Shown one piece after another: positions 27,929-37,729 of a DNA stretch of 64,000 nt. Origin of the DNA: Perspicuibacillus lycopersici (GTDB lineage: Bacteria; Bacillota; Bacilli; Bacillales; Caldibacillaceae); the NCBI RefSeq assembly GCF_025660475.1, contig NZ_JAOUSF010000006.1:107708-171707 (forward strand), given 5' to 3'. A model generated the notes under the pieces. That model worked only from the letters and a program-made list of their open reading frames with translations, did no database searches and was not told the origin of the DNA. The translations under genes were made by a program, and so were the position numbers. Numbering within the stretch: position 1 is the first letter of the stretch; every line of letters starts with the position of its first letter.

Positions 27929-30085
27929 ATGTCCATTTTTTTCTTAAAAAAAGATAAAGTTTTTCACCTGCAATCCGAAAACATGAGCTACTGTCTTCAA
28001 ATTATAAATGGTTATCCTGCCCATGCCTACTGGGGAAAGCGGCTGAGACATGGTGATCATTTAGCTAGCATACTAACACAGCAAAAAAAGAATTTTATTG
28101 ACCGACTTCCACAGGAGTATCCGCAATATGGATCGGGTGATTTTCGCAGCCCTGCCTATCAAATCGAAATAGCGGATGATGGTAGTAGGGTCAGTGAGTT
28201 AATTTATACTGGATATCGGTTAATAGATGGTAAGCCGCCATTAGAAGGTCTACCGGCTGTATATGTGGAAGCAGATGATGAAGCACATACATTAGAGTTG
28301 CAATTGATAGATAACTATACGAAACTCGAAGTTTATTTATATTACACCATTTTTGAAAAAGCTAATGTTATTGCACGATCGGTACGATTTTTTAACAATG
28401 GGAAAAAGTCGCTGAAATTATTACGGGCTTTAAGTACGACAGTGGATTTCCATGATTCAAATTATGAAGCAATTTATCTTGCTGGAGCATGGGGTCGGGA
28501 AGCACATATGCAAAGAACACCGTTAAAGCCTGGGAATCTTTCAATCGATAGTAAAAGAGGGGTAAGTAGTCACCAACTAAATCCGTTTTTTGCATTGGCG
28601 CGTCCGAATGCTGATGAGAATCATGGCGATGTTTTCGGCTTTAGCTTTGTTTACAGTGGTAACTTTTTAGCGGAGGCAGAGGTAGACCCATATAATCAAA
28701 CAAGGGTATCGATGGGATTGAATCCTTTTAATTTCTATTGGAATTTAGCACCTGGTCAAACCTTCCATACACCAGAAGTTATCATGGTATATTCCTCTAA
28801 TGGAATTGGAGACATGTCACGCACCTTCCATACATTATATCGGGAGCGTTTAACAAGAGGAGCCTATCGTGATATGGAACGACCAATTTTAGTAAACAAT
28901 TGGGAAGGAACGTATTTTGATTTTAATGAAGAAAAGCTATTGGAAATTGCGAAAGTAGGAAAGCAAGTAGGGTTAGAGTTGTTTGTTTTAGATGATGGCT
29001 GGTTTGGGAAACGGAATGATGATACTACTTCATTAGGCGATTGGTATGTCAACAAAGAAAAGCTTCCGAATGGTCTTGATGGCTTAGCGAAAAAAATTAA
29101 TGGTATGGGAATGGCGTTCGGGCTTTGGGTGGAGCCAGAAATGATATCTCCGAAAAGCGAGCTTTACAAAAATCATCCAGATTGGTGTATTCATGTAAAG
29201 GGACGCAGGCGGACGGAATTTCGCCATCAATTAATTTTGGACTATAGCCGTAAAGATGTACGGGATTACATATTTAATCGATTGAGTGCTATTTTTACGA
29301 ATGTTCCTGTTTCGTATATTAAATGGGATATGAATCGGTATATGACCGAAATAGGATCTGAGGCATTATTACCGGAACAGCAAATGGAACTACCGCATCG
29401 GTATGTGCTCGGACTTTACGAGCTACTGGAACGTTTTACAAAAAAATTCCCACATATATTATTCGAAAACTGTTCAAGCGGTGGCGGTCGTTTTGATCCA
29501 GGAATGCTGTTCTATATGCCGCAGACGTGGACTAGTGACGACACCGATGCGATTGAACGGTTAAAAATTCAATATGGAACAAGTGTTGTATATCCAACAA
29601 GTGCCATTGGTGCCCATATTTCTGTTGTACCGAATCATCAAGTAGGTAGAATGACTCCTTTAACTACTAGGGGAAATGTTGCAATGAGTGGGAACTTTGG
29701 CTATGAAATGGATTTAACGAAATTAACAAAGGAAGAAATAGAAATTGTAAAACAGCAGGTAGAATTATATAAAAGCATCCGATCTCTTGTGCAACAAGGC
29801 GATCTTTACCGTCTGAAAAGTCCATTTGAAGGAAATGAAGCTTCCTGGATGTTCGTTTCCAAGGATAAAAACAAAGCAGTCGTATTTTACAATAGAGTTT
29901 TATCGAAACCAAATGCTGCCTATCAACGGATTTTATTAAGTGGGCTAGATAGTAATAAAAATTATCAAGTAGAGGAATCGAAAGAAATATATGGTGGTGA
30001 TTTGCTTATGCAAGCAGGTTACCCAATCCATCTTGCACGGAAGGATTTCTATAGTGTTTGCATTAAGCTACAGGCAGTAGATTAA
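27929..30085 (+). CDS. Alpha-galactosidase, GH36
   Basis: A 718-residue enzyme that removes alpha-1,6-galactose from raffinose-type oligosaccharides or galactomannan. After an N-terminal beta-sandwich, the barrel contains PILVNNWEGTYFDFNEEKLL, FVLDDGWFGKRNDDTTSLGDW and FGLWVEPEMISP. The nucleophile Asp is in YIKWDMNRYMTE and the acid/base Asp in TWTSDDTDAIERLKIQYG. FENCSSGGGRFDPGMLFYMP is also typical. No signal peptide is present. It is preceded by a 141-base gap and GAGGTGAG. The strong terminator at 30103-30139 closes the run. Together with GH42 it liberates galactose for the Leloir operon at 56-61 kb. Confidence 0.93.
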   Translation: MSIFFLKKDKVFHLQSENMSYCLQIINGYPAHAYWGKRLRHGDHLASILTQQKKNFIDRLPQEYPQYGSGDFRSPAYQIEIADDGSRVSELIYTGYRLIDGKPPLEGLPAVYVEADDEAHTLELQLIDNYTKLEVYLYYTIFEKANVIARSVRFFNNGKKSLKLLRALSTTVDFHDSNYEAIYLAGAWGREAHMQRTPLKPGNLSIDSKRGVSSHQLNPFFALARPNADENHGDVFGFSFVYSGNFLAEAEVDPYNQTRVSMGLNPFNFYWNLAPGQTFHTPEVIMVYSSNGIGDMSRTFHTLYRERLTRGAYRDMERPILVNNWEGTYFDFNEEKLLEIAKVGKQVGLELFVLDDGWFGKRNDDTTSLGDWYVNKEKLPNGLDGLAKKINGMGMAFGLWVEPEMISPKSELYKNHPDWCIHVKGRRRTEFRHQLILDYSRKDVRDYIFNRLSAIFTNVPVSYIKWDMNRYMTEIGSEALLPEQQMELPHRYVLGLYELLERFTKKFPHILFENCSSGGGRFDPGMLFYMPQTWTSDDTDAIERLKIQYGTSVVYPTSAIGAHISVVPNHQVGRMTPLTTRGNVAMSGNFGYEMDLTKLTKEEIEIVKQQVELYKSIRSLVQQGDLYRLKSPFEGNEASWMFVSKDKNKAVVFYNRVLSKPNAAYQRILLSGLDSNKNYQVEESKEIYGGDLLMQAGYPIHLARKDFYSVCIKLQAVD

Positions 30086-30102
30086 TAAATAAATAAAAAT
30101 AA

Positions 30103-30144
30103 TCCCCCATTACTTATGGAATACACAAATAATGGGGGAGATTT
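30103..30144. terminator. Bidirectional terminator between the GH36 gene and the third Gfo/Idh gene
   Basis: TCCCCCATTA (30103-30112) pairs with TAATGGGGGA (30130-30139). The + side ends in a T run; the minus side runs into ATTTTTATTT. Confidence 0.88.
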
Positions 30145-31137
30145 TTATTCGTTTACTTTATCTGCTGGGAATACGATTCCCACTTGTTTTCTAGCAGCTT
30201 CTAATAGACGTGCGGTAATACGTGAATTGAAATATGAATTAATCGATGATTCGGTTTTGCCACTTTCGATAAGCTCGATAAACGATTTCAATTCATAATA
30301 CATCGTATTTTCGATTTGTGGTTTGCTTATATCCTCAATGCTTCCATCATTAAAATGGATCTCTACCTTCGATGGACTAGATATTTTATCAATTATAATC
30401 GTGCCATTTTCCCCTTGGATTTCAGAAGGTATAAAGGAATTGGATATTTTTGAATGAAAGACAACTGCCTCCATATCTTTATATGTGAATAAAATACTGC
30501 CTTGTCCATCCACACCGGATTCAAGCATATAGCCAGTTGCTTGTACCTTATCGGGCTCGCCAAAGAGCGCTACCATCGGATAAACACAATAAATGCCAAT
30601 ATCCATTAAGGAACCATTCGAAAACTCTGGTTTAAAGGCATTTAATATAATTCCTTCTTTATACTTATCATAACGAGAGGAATATTGACAATAGTTAGCA
30701 ACATAACGACGGACTTTCCCGATTTTATGTAGATTTTCTTTTATGCTTAAGAAGCTTGGAACAAATGTTGTTTTCATTGCTTCCATCAGTAGAACCTTAT
30801 TTTTTTGTGCACAAGCAATCATTAACTCGGCTTCTCTTTCATGTGAAGCAAAAGGTTTTTCGCAAATTACATGTTTGCCGTGCTCCATGAATAGCATTGA
30901 CTGCTTGGCATGATGTGAATTAGGAGAAGCTATATAAATAGCATCAAAGCTATCACTTGCTGCCATCGCCTCTAAATCAGTAAAAATGTTTTCCACCTGA
31001 TATTTTTCTGCAAATTCTTTCGCCCGTTCTTCCGTACGAGAATAAACAGCGGTTAATGAAAAATTATCTAATTGAAAACCACCGTCTAACAATTTTTCTG
31101 TAATCCAATTGGTTCCAATGATACCGAATCTAACCAA
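30145..31137 (-). CDS. Gfo/Idh/MocA family oxidoreductase 3
   Basis: A 330-residue NAD(P)-dependent dehydrogenase, convergent with the GH36 gene. The Rossmann motif is MVRFGIIGTNWITEKLLDGG, and EKP lies in VICEKPFASHEREAELM. The middle contains MDIGIYCVYPMVALFGEP, the YxxxP-type motif of this subgroup, with Asp and Tyr in the catalytic region. It resembles B. subtilis YulF and trans-1,2-dihydrobenzene-diol dehydrogenase-like members. It is separate from the first two dehydrogenases in strand and sequence. An AAGGAGTG site precedes the ATG on the minus strand. The substrate is unknown, most likely a sugar or cyclitol. Confidence 0.85.
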   Translation of the reverse strand: MVRFGIIGTNWITEKLLDGGFQLDNFSLTAVYSRTEERAKEFAEKYQVENIFTDLEAMAASDSFDAIYIASPNSHHAKQSMLFMEHGKHVICEKPFASHEREAELMIACAQKNKVLLMEAMKTTFVPSFLSIKENLHKIGKVRRYVANYCQYSSRYDKYKEGIILNAFKPEFSNGSLMDIGIYCVYPMVALFGEPDKVQATGYMLESGVDGQGSILFTYKDMEAVVFHSKISNSFIPSEIQGENGTIIIDKISSPSKVEIHFNDGSIEDISKPQIENTMYYELKSFIELIESGKTESSINSYFNSRITARLLEAARKQVGIVFPADKVNE

Positions 31138-31284
31138 TGATATTCACTCCTTTTGTTACGAATAGGGTAAGTCTTCGTAAGACAAGTTAATATATTTATT
31201 TCGGGTTTTATTATATAATTTTTTTAGATAAAACAGAAGTAAAATTTCGGCAACAGCAGTTTAATAAGGATAGGAGGAGAATAA

Positions 31285-32277
31285 ATGTATTCAGCAAATG
31301 AACATCGATATGAGGAAATGAAATATAATCGAGTAGGAAAATCTGGCCTGCTGCTTCCTGCTGTTTCTTTAGGGCTATGGCATAATTTTGGCGGGGTAGA
31401 TACGTTTGAAAATGGAAGGGCTTTATTACGGAAAGCTTTTGATTTAGGTATTACCCATTTTGACCTTGCTAACAACTATGGCCCACCTGCTGGATCTGCT
31501 GAAGAGATGTTTGGGAAAATGTTGAAATCTGATTTTGCACCTTATCGTGACGAAATGATTATCTCCTCAAAAGCCGGCTACTATATGTGGCCAGGACCGT
31601 ATGGAGATTGGGGTTCACGAAAATACTTAATTGCTAGCCTTGATCAAAGCTTAAAACGGTTAGGGTTAGATTACGTGGATATTTTCTATTCTCATCGTCC
31701 GGATCCGAATACACCAATTGAGGAAACGATGATGGCATTGGATCACATTGTTAAACAAGGAAAAGCGTTATATGTTGGGATTTCTAACTATAATGCGGAA
31801 CAAACGAAAGCTGCAGTGGAAATATTACGGGAATTAGGGACGCCGTTATTAATTCATCAACCTAGATATTCCATGTTTGATCGGTGGGTAGAGGATGGAT
31901 TGTTGGATGTATTAGAAGAAAACGGTGTTGGATCCATTGCCTTTAGTCCACTTGCACAAGGCTTATTAACGAACAAGTATTTACATGGAATTCCGGAGGA
32001 TTCGCGAGCAGCCAAAACTACTTCACCATTTTTGAATGCAAATGATGTAAAAGAAGAAACCATTAATAAAGTACAAGCATTAAATGAAATTGCACAACAA
32101 CGTGGACAAAGTCTTGCACAAATGGCATTAGCTTGGGTGCTACGTGGCGGAAGAGTTACCTCTGTCTTAATTGGAGCAAGTAAAATAAGTCAATTGGAAG
32201 ATAGTGTAGGTGCAATACAGCATTTGGACTTCGATGACGAAGAATTACAAGCAATTGAAAAAATTTTAAAAGCATAA
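31285..32277 (+). CDS. L-glyceraldehyde 3-phosphate reductase (YghZ-type aldo/keto reductase)
   Basis: A 330-residue aldo/keto reductase. The YghZ/Gpr hallmark GYYMWPGPYGDWGSRK is complete. The catalytic tetrad is in HFDLANNYGPP (Asp, Tyr), SSKAGYY (Lys) and YSHRPDPNTP (His). The NADPH site includes RGGRVTSVLIGASKISQLED. YghZ reduces L-glyceraldehyde 3-phosphate and methylglyoxal, detoxifying aldehyde by-products of triose metabolism. GGAGGAG gives the ribosome site. It stands alone, with the terminator 32289-32325. It may deal with reactive aldehydes from sugar breakdown in this island. Confidence 0.88.
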   Translation: MYSANEHRYEEMKYNRVGKSGLLLPAVSLGLWHNFGGVDTFENGRALLRKAFDLGITHFDLANNYGPPAGSAEEMFGKMLKSDFAPYRDEMIISSKAGYYMWPGPYGDWGSRKYLIASLDQSLKRLGLDYVDIFYSHRPDPNTPIEETMMALDHIVKQGKALYVGISNYNAEQTKAAVEILRELGTPLLIHQPRYSMFDRWVEDGLLDVLEENGVGSIAFSPLAQGLLTNKYLHGIPEDSRAAKTTSPFLNANDVKEETINKVQALNEIAQQRGQSLAQMALAWVLRGGRVTSVLIGASKISQLEDSVGAIQHLDFDDEELQAIEKILKA

Positions 32278-32288
32278 TTGAAATATCG

Positions 32289-32325
32289 AAAGACCCGACA
32301 ACATACGAAAGTTTGTCGGGTCTTT
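32289..32325. terminator. Bidirectional terminator between the reductase and HAD genes
   Basis: AAAGACCCGACAA (32289-32301) pairs with TTGTCGGGTCTTT (32313-32325), a perfect 13-bp stem. Confidence 0.88.
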
Positions 32326-32367
32326 ATTGATAATAAGTAATAGATGGAGATAATTTTTGCAAACCAT

Positions 32368-33033
32368 CTAATCTATATGGTTTAGTATTTCTTTAAATTC
32401 CGTTACGATAATATCTGCCCCTTCTAATTCGCCTGCTTTTTTAAAATCTGCGTAATCGCAGCCGACAACAATAAGCCCATTTTCTTTTCCTGCTTTAACA
32501 TCAGAAGAGCGGTCACCAACCATCCACGAATTTTTTAATTGATGCTTGTCGAGTATCATTTTTACTAAATCAACTTTTGTAGCGGTTTGATATTCCCCGG
32601 CACTATATACACCTTCAAATAAAGACTGAAGTCCACAACATTGAACAACACCTTTTACATAATCCTCAAGCCCGTTACTCGCGACAAATAATCGAATTCC
32701 TTTATCGTGCAATGCTTGAAGCGTTTCAGTCACATTATCATAGAGTCTACCATTACCTTTTTCTAATTCCTCTAATTCCAATTCTGCTAAACGTTGATTA
32801 ATGTAATCAACACTTTCTTTAGAAGCATTCGGAATGACATTAGACCAAATATCTTCTAAAAGCATTCCTAAGCATGCATACATTTTTTCGATTGGAGGTG
32901 TTTCTCCTGTATATAAACCCCGAGCCTTTAATTCAGAAAAACTAGTAAAGTAAGCAACATCAAGTACTGATTCGGTCTTAAATAATGTTCCGTCAATATC
33001 AAAAATCATCGCATCTGGTGTTTGTAAATTCAT
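32368..33033 (-). CDS. HAD superfamily hydrolase (phosphatase)
   Basis: A 221-residue HAD phosphatase. Motif I is IFDIDGTLFKTE (nucleophile and acid Asp), motif II is FVASNG, and motif III/IV is SWMVGDRSSDVKAGKENGL. The helical cap lies between residues 20 and 85. It is of the phosphoglycolate-phosphatase/beta-phosphoglucomutase-like subgroup; the lack of a typical beta-PGM cap signature makes a phosphatase more likely. The exact phosphate ester is unknown. A GGAGG-type site precedes the ATG on the minus strand (TTGGAGGTTAGATC). It diverges from phosphoglucomutase, with about 245 bases between. Confidence 0.82.
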   Translation of the reverse strand: MNLQTPDAMIFDIDGTLFKTESVLDVAYFTSFSELKARGLYTGETPPIEKMYACLGMLLEDIWSNVIPNASKESVDYINQRLAELELEELEKGNGRLYDNVTETLQALHDKGIRLFVASNGLEDYVKGVVQCCGLQSLFEGVYSAGEYQTATKVDLVKMILDKHQLKNSWMVGDRSSDVKAGKENGLIVVGCDYADFKKAGELEGADIIVTEFKEILNHID

Positions 33034-33279
33034 GATCTAACCTCCAAATATCGTTTTTATCACTCTAATTGGTATGTATATAAATCGTTTCTATTATAAC
33101 ATGTCGCCGAAAGAAAATTATCTTTAGAGGGGAAATGATAAAAATATTGTCATTATATTCATTGGAGAGTATGGTAAGTAAATAACCATAGGTGATGAAA
33201 TACTAGCTATCATACAAATTTTAATTTATATTTGATATAATAAAATGGAAATTTCATGGAGATTTAGGAGGAACATGTG

Positions 33280-35022
33280 ATGAGTTGGAGATTGATTGCA
33301 GAAAAATGGCAGAATTTTGCAGAATTAGACCCCGCTTTAAAGCAACAATTAGATTCATTGAAAAACGATGAGAAGAAACTAGAGGACCTTTTTTATAAAG
33401 AACTTGAGTTTGGTACAGGTGGGATGCGTGGAGAAATCGGTCCAGGCACAAACCGAATGAATATTTATACTGTCCGCAAAGCTTCTGAAGGGTTAGCGCA
33501 ATTTTTGCTAAACCAAGGGGAGGAATTAGCAAAACGTGGCGTAGTTATTGCCTATGATTCGAGACATATGTCCCCTGAGTTTTCATTAGAAGTTGCGAAA
33601 ACGGTTGGAAAACATGGGATTAAAGCATATTTATTTTCAGAATTACGTCCAACTCCAGAATTATCATTTGCTGTACGCTATTTGAAAGCAGCTGCAGGTG
33701 TAGTAATTACTGCTAGTCATAATCCACCTGAATATAATGGTTTTAAAGTATATGGTGACGATGGGGGACAACTACCACCGAAGGAAGCAGATTTGCTTGT
33801 AAATTTTGTTAATGAAGTAAAAGATGAGCTAACAATTAAAGTTGCGGATGAGAAGGCATTATTAGAAAACGGAACACTTCAATACATCGCAGAAGATGTT
33901 GATGAAGCATATTTAGAACAAGTAAAATCGATTCAATTAAATAAAGAGCTTGTAGACAGCGTCGGAAAAGATTTACAAATTGTCTTTACGCCATTACATG
34001 GAACCTCTAATAAGCTTATTCAAACTGGCTTGAAAATGTTTGGATTTGAAAATGTAGCGGTAGTAAAAGAACAAGAACAACCTGATCCAAATTTTTCTAC
34101 TGTAAAATCTCCTAATCCAGAAGAGCATGCTGCATTTGAAATTGCGATTCGCTATGGAAAAGAATTAGATGCAGATATTTTATTAGGTACTGATCCAGAC
34201 TGTGATCGTCTTGGTGTCGTTGTGAAAAACAATGAGGGAGAGTATGAAGTGTTAACTGGTAACCAAACAGGTGCAATCATGCTTCATTACCTTCTATCGC
34301 AAAAGAAAGCGAAAGGTATTTTACCAGAAAATAGCGTTGTATTGAAAACAATTGTTACCTCTGAAATTGGACGTGCAATTGCAGACAGCTTTGGACTACC
34401 TACTGTTGATACGTTAACAGGCTTTAAATTTATTGGGGAAAAAATAAAACAATATGAAAAAACGGGTGTACATACTTTCCAATTTGGTTATGAGGAAAGC
34501 TATGGCTATTTAATAGGAGACTTTGTTCGTGATAAGGATGCGGTGCAAGCTGCATTATTTGCAGCAGAGGTTGCAGCATATTACAAAGCACAAGGAAAGA
34601 GCTTGTACGATGGGTTAATGGATATCTTTGCGCAATATGGATATTATCGTGAAGGCTTACAATCGTTGACATTAAAAGGAAAAGATGGTGCTGAACAAAT
34701 TGCTGGTATTTTAGAAGAATTTCGGGCAAATCCACCAAAAGAAATGGCGGGAATCGCAGTAACTGCGGTAGAGGATTATCGTGAAAGCATTCGTAAAGAA
34801 TTTGAAACAGGTAAATTAAGCCCAATCAATCTACCGAAATCGAATGTGTTAAAATATTTCTTAGCGGATGGCTCTTGGTTCTGTGTTCGCCCGTCAGGAA
34901 CAGAACCAAAATGTAAATTTTACTTTGCTGTTAGAGGAACCTCATTAGAAAACAGCGTGAGTTTACTAAACCAACTACAAGAATCTGTAATGGAAACCGT
35001 GCAGGGGATTGTGAATAAATAA
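33280..35022 (+). CDS. pgcA: Phosphoglucomutase (alpha-D-phosphohexomutase family)
   Basis: A 580-residue phospho-sugar mutase that interconverts glucose 1-phosphate and glucose 6-phosphate. The phosphoserine loop is [20 protein letters not shown], the metal loop is [13 protein letters not shown], the sugar loop is [18 protein letters not shown], and the phosphate-binding loop is [16 protein letters not shown]. The N-terminal [19 protein letters not shown] is typical of PgcA. AGGAGG (33266-33271) supports ATG 33280. It links the Leloir pathway (Glc-1-P from GalT) to glycolysis and UDP-glucose synthesis. Confidence 0.94.
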   Translation: MSWRLIAEKWQNFAELDPALKQQLDSLKNDEKKLEDLFYKELEFGTGGMRGEIGPGTNRMNIYTVRKASEGLAQFLLNQGEELAKRGVVIAYDSRHMSPEFSLEVAKTVGKHGIKAYLFSELRPTPELSFAVRYLKAAAGVVITASHNPPEYNGFKVYGDDGGQLPPKEADLLVNFVNEVKDELTIKVADEKALLENGTLQYIAEDVDEAYLEQVKSIQLNKELVDSVGKDLQIVFTPLHGTSNKLIQTGLKMFGFENVAVVKEQEQPDPNFSTVKSPNPEEHAAFEIAIRYGKELDADILLGTDPDCDRLGVVVKNNEGEYEVLTGNQTGAIMLHYLLSQKKAKGILPENSVVLKTIVTSEIGRAIADSFGLPTVDTLTGFKFIGEKIKQYEKTGVHTFQFGYEESYGYLIGDFVRDKDAVQAALFAAEVAAYYKAQGKSLYDGLMDIFAQYGYYREGLQSLTLKGKDGAEQIAGILEEFRANPPKEMAGIAVTAVEDYRESIRKEFETGKLSPINLPKSNVLKYFLADGSWFCVRPSGTEPKCKFYFAVRGTSLENSVSLLNQLQESVMETVQGIVNK

Positions 35023-35043
35023 GAGATAATCGTTTTTATTACA

Positions 35044-35086
35044 AAAAGTCTAACTGGATTATATTACCTACCAGTTAGACTTTTGT
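35044..35086. terminator. Bidirectional terminator between pgcA and abfA
   Basis: AAAAGTCTAACTGG (35044-35057) pairs with CCAGTTAGACTTTT (35071-35084), a perfect 14-bp stem with T on both ends. Confidence 0.9.
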
Positions 35087-35128
35087 TATTTATATAATCC
35101 TTTTTAACTTTTTGTTTATGAATATTCC

Positions 35129-36616
35129 TTATTCTAACGATAAAACGACAACGGACATTGGAGGAAGTTTGACGGATAATTGGTTATTTGCAACAGTGAA
35201 GCTTGCAAATACCGTTGGTTTTACATTATTCGGTTGTTCAAAGGTATTATGTGCATTTGTAGTATTTGCTGTTAAAATTCTCCCTGTTATTGTTGTCTCC
35301 TCGAGAGAAATTCCTCTTAATTCAATTGATAGCTCCGTCGGACTCGTATGATCTAAATTAGCAAGATTCACATAAACTTTTCCTTCGCCATCTTTACTTG
35401 AGGAAACACTAACTTTAGGTAATACATCATCTTCAAGCTGATAATTTTCCAAATTACATTCAACCGCAAGAAGTGAAGCGTCTTGGTTGACTTTAAACAT
35501 TTCAAATACATGATAGGTTGGCGTTAAAATCATTTTTTCCCCCTCTGTAAGTATCATTGCCTGTAATACATTAATGGTTTGAGCGATATTTGTCATATGT
35601 ACACGGTCAGAATGTTCATGGAAAATATTAAAGTGAATTGCTGCTACAAGTGCATCACGAATCGTATTTTGCTGATATAAAAATCCAGGATTTGTCCCTG
35701 GTTCAGGATCAAACCAAGTTCCCCATTCATCGATAATGAGCCCAATTCGTTTTTCTGGATCATATTTGTCCATAATTGTTCCATGCCTTCTAATTAATTC
35801 ATCCATAAATAATGCTTTTTTCAATGTAATAAACCATTCATTGTCTGTGAAGTTTAAGGAAGATCCCTTTCCCTTCCAAAAGTCTCCTGGTATTGTATAA
35901 TAATGAAGACTAATACCATCCATTAGCCAATGGGCATTTTTCATTAATACTTCGGTCCAATTGTAATCATCTACATTAGCTCCACCAGCAATTTTATAAA
36001 TACGGTTGTCTGTATAATTTCTTACGTACGTTTGATAGCGACGATAAAGGTCCGCGTAATATTCTGGACGCATATTCCCACCACAACCCCAATTTTCATT
36101 TCCAACACCAAAATATTTTAGCTTCCAAGGTTCTTCTCGGCCGTTGCCCTTTCGTAAATTTGCCATCGGAGATTCACCGTCAAAGGTCATGTATTCTACC
36201 CATTCTGACATTTCTTGAACGGTACCACTTCCTACATTTCCACAAATATATGGTTCGCAGCCTAAAAGCTCACACAACATCATAAACTCATGGGTACCGA
36301 AATGGTTATTTTCTACCACACCGCCCCAATGGGTATTTACCATTTTCTTTCGGCTTTCCCGAGGACCAATACCGTCCTTCCAATGATACTCATCGGCGAA
36401 ACAGCCCCCTGGCCAGCGTAAAACGGGTACGTTAATATTTTTTAATGCTTTCAGTACATCACTTCGAATGCCGTTCGTATTAGGGATTGTGGAGTCTTCA
36501 CCAACCCAAATTCCTTCATATATCCCTCTGCCAAGATGCTCTGCAAAATGTCCATAAATATGTTTGCTAATTTTAGATTTCTCAATATCTGTATTAATGA
36601 TGATTTGATTTGTCAT
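35129..36616 (-). CDS. abfA: Intracellular alpha-L-arabinofuranosidase, GH51 (copy 1)
   Basis: A 495-residue GH51 enzyme that removes terminal L-arabinofuranose from arabinan and arabinoxylan oligosaccharides. The N-terminal [20 protein letters not shown] and [20 protein letters not shown] are family signatures. The acid/base Glu lies in [14 protein letters not shown] and the nucleophile Glu in [12 protein letters not shown]. There is no signal peptide, so it works in the cytoplasm on imported oligosaccharides. It is transcribed away from araDBA by a good promoter with an AraR-like box in the spacer. It is clearly different from the second GH51 gene at 46516-48027, for example in the catalytic contexts. 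Confidence 0.93.
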   Translation of the reverse strand: MTNQIIINTDIEKSKISKHIYGHFAEHLGRGIYEGIWVGEDSTIPNTNGIRSDVLKALKNINVPVLRWPGGCFADEYHWKDGIGPRESRKKMVNTHWGGVVENNHFGTHEFMMLCELLGCEPYICGNVGSGTVQEMSEWVEYMTFDGESPMANLRKGNGREEPWKLKYFGVGNENWGCGGNMRPEYYADLYRRYQTYVRNYTDNRIYKIAGGANVDDYNWTEVLMKNAHWLMDGISLHYYTIPGDFWKGKGSSLNFTDNEWFITLKKALFMDELIRRHGTIMDKYDPEKRIGLIIDEWGTWFDPEPGTNPGFLYQQNTIRDALVAAIHFNIFHEHSDRVHMTNIAQTINVLQAMILTEGEKMILTPTYHVFEMFKVNQDASLLAVECNLENYQLEDDVLPKVSVSSSKDGEGKVYVNLANLDHTSPTELSIELRGISLEETTITGRILTANTTNAHNTFEQPNNVKPTVFASFTVANNQLSVKLPPMSVVVLSLE

Positions 36617-36733
36617 AGAATAAACTCCTTTCGAAATATGTATCCGCTTTCTTTAGATAGGAAAAATGAGTAAATAGAATAATCTCTAATCCACTAAAAC
36701 TATAAATAGTAAACTATATAACTATTTACCATG

Positions 36734-36762
36734 ATTTTATTACCCTTGTTCGTACATGTCAA
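36734..36762 (-). promoter_or_regulatory. abfA promoter with an AraR-like operator
   Basis: On the minus strand TTGACA (36757-36762) and TAAAAT (36734-36739) are 17 bases apart. The spacer and -35 contain TTGTTCGTACATGT on the plus strand; the 16-base window 36744-36759 matches 11 of 16 positions of the recalled AraR consensus ATTTGTACGTACAAAT. Confidence 0.7.
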
Positions 36763-36939
36763 TCATAATAAAGTGGTATATTTCTATTATCTGTATGTTT
36801 TATCTGTCTGAAAGGATGAAAGAAATCCACTTAATATAGCGTTGTTATAGTAAAGCGAAGGAATATTGCTGCTTCAATAACCGTTTTGAAAAATATTATA
36901 AAAATAATAAACTTGTTAAAGAATATGTCAACATTTTTA

Positions 36940-36988
36940 TTGAATGTACGTACAAATTGTATTAATATAAAATTATGAAAGCGATTTA
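36940..36988 (+). promoter_or_regulatory. araDBA promoter with AraR operator and cre-like site
   Basis: TTGAAT (36940-36945) and TAATAT (36963-36968) are 17 bases apart. The spacer holds GAATGTACGTACAAAT (36942-36957), which matches 13 of 16 AraR consensus positions. A cre-like TGAAAGCGATTTA follows at 36976-36988, near the transcription start. Both arabinose induction and glucose repression would act here. Confidence 0.7.
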
Positions 36989-37026
36989 TTTTACTTAAAT
37001 TTTATTTGCAAAGGAGTTGTTTTCAT

Positions 37027-37713
37027 TTGTTAAAGGAGCTTAAGGAAGCGGTGTTAGAAGCGAATAAAGCATTACCAAAGTACGGATTAGTGACCTATAC
37101 TTGGGGTAATGTAAGCGGTTACGATAAAGATACTGGTCTAGTTGTCATTAAACCAAGTGGAGTGGAATACGACGATATGACGATTGATGATCTAGTTGTT
37201 GTGAACTTAGAAGGGGATATTGTAGAAGGATCACTTAAACCGTCATCTGATACACCTACCCATTTAGTATTGTACAAACATTTTCCTGGGATTGGCGGAG
37301 TAGTACATACCCATTCACCTTGGGCAACAAGTTGGGCTCAAGCTGGTAAAGATATCCCCCCATTAGGAACAACACATGCAGATTATTTTAATGGACCAAT
37401 TCCTTGCACAAGACCAATGAAAAAATCGGAGATTCTTACAAATTATGAATTGGAAACAGGAAATGTCATTGTGGAGACATTTAAAGCAAAAGATCCTAAT
37501 GAAATACCAAGTGTGTTAGTTCATAGCCATGCCCCATTTAATTGGGGAAAAGATCCTCATGAGGCGGTACATAATGCGGTTGTATTAGAGGAAGTTGCAA
37601 AAATGGCATTAAATGCATTTCTATTAAACCCTGATTTGTCGGAAATGGACAGTATTTTACTAGAAAAACACTTTTATAGAAAGCATGGAGTAAATGCCTA
37701 TTATGGGCAATAA
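37027..37713 (+). CDS. araD: L-ribulose-5-phosphate 4-epimerase
   Basis: A 228-residue class II aldolase-fold enzyme converting L-ribulose 5-phosphate to D-xylulose 5-phosphate. Zinc-binding His are in [13 protein letters not shown] and [30 protein letters not shown] at the N terminus and YYGQ at the C terminus are characteristic. TTG 37027 is chosen because AAAGGAG (37010-37016) lies ten bases before it and the protein then matches B. subtilis AraD (229) in length. It is first in araD-araB-araA, unlike the A-B-D order of B. subtilis, with a 16-base gap to araB. Confidence 0.94.
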   Translation: MLKELKEAVLEANKALPKYGLVTYTWGNVSGYDKDTGLVVIKPSGVEYDDMTIDDLVVVNLEGDIVEGSLKPSSDTPTHLVLYKHFPGIGGVVHTHSPWATSWAQAGKDIPPLGTTHADYFNGPIPCTRPMKKSEILTNYELETGNVIVETFKAKDPNEIPSVLVHSHAPFNWGKDPHEAVHNAVVLEEVAKMALNAFLLNPDLSEMDSILLEKHFYRKHGVNAYYGQ

Positions 37714-37729
37714 CAGGGAGGGTATATAG

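Noticed and set aside
34430..34825. 131-codon open frame antisense to pgcA
   Set aside because: It lies wholly within the conserved phosphoglucomutase gene, has no ribosome site and low-complexity composition; a shadow frame.
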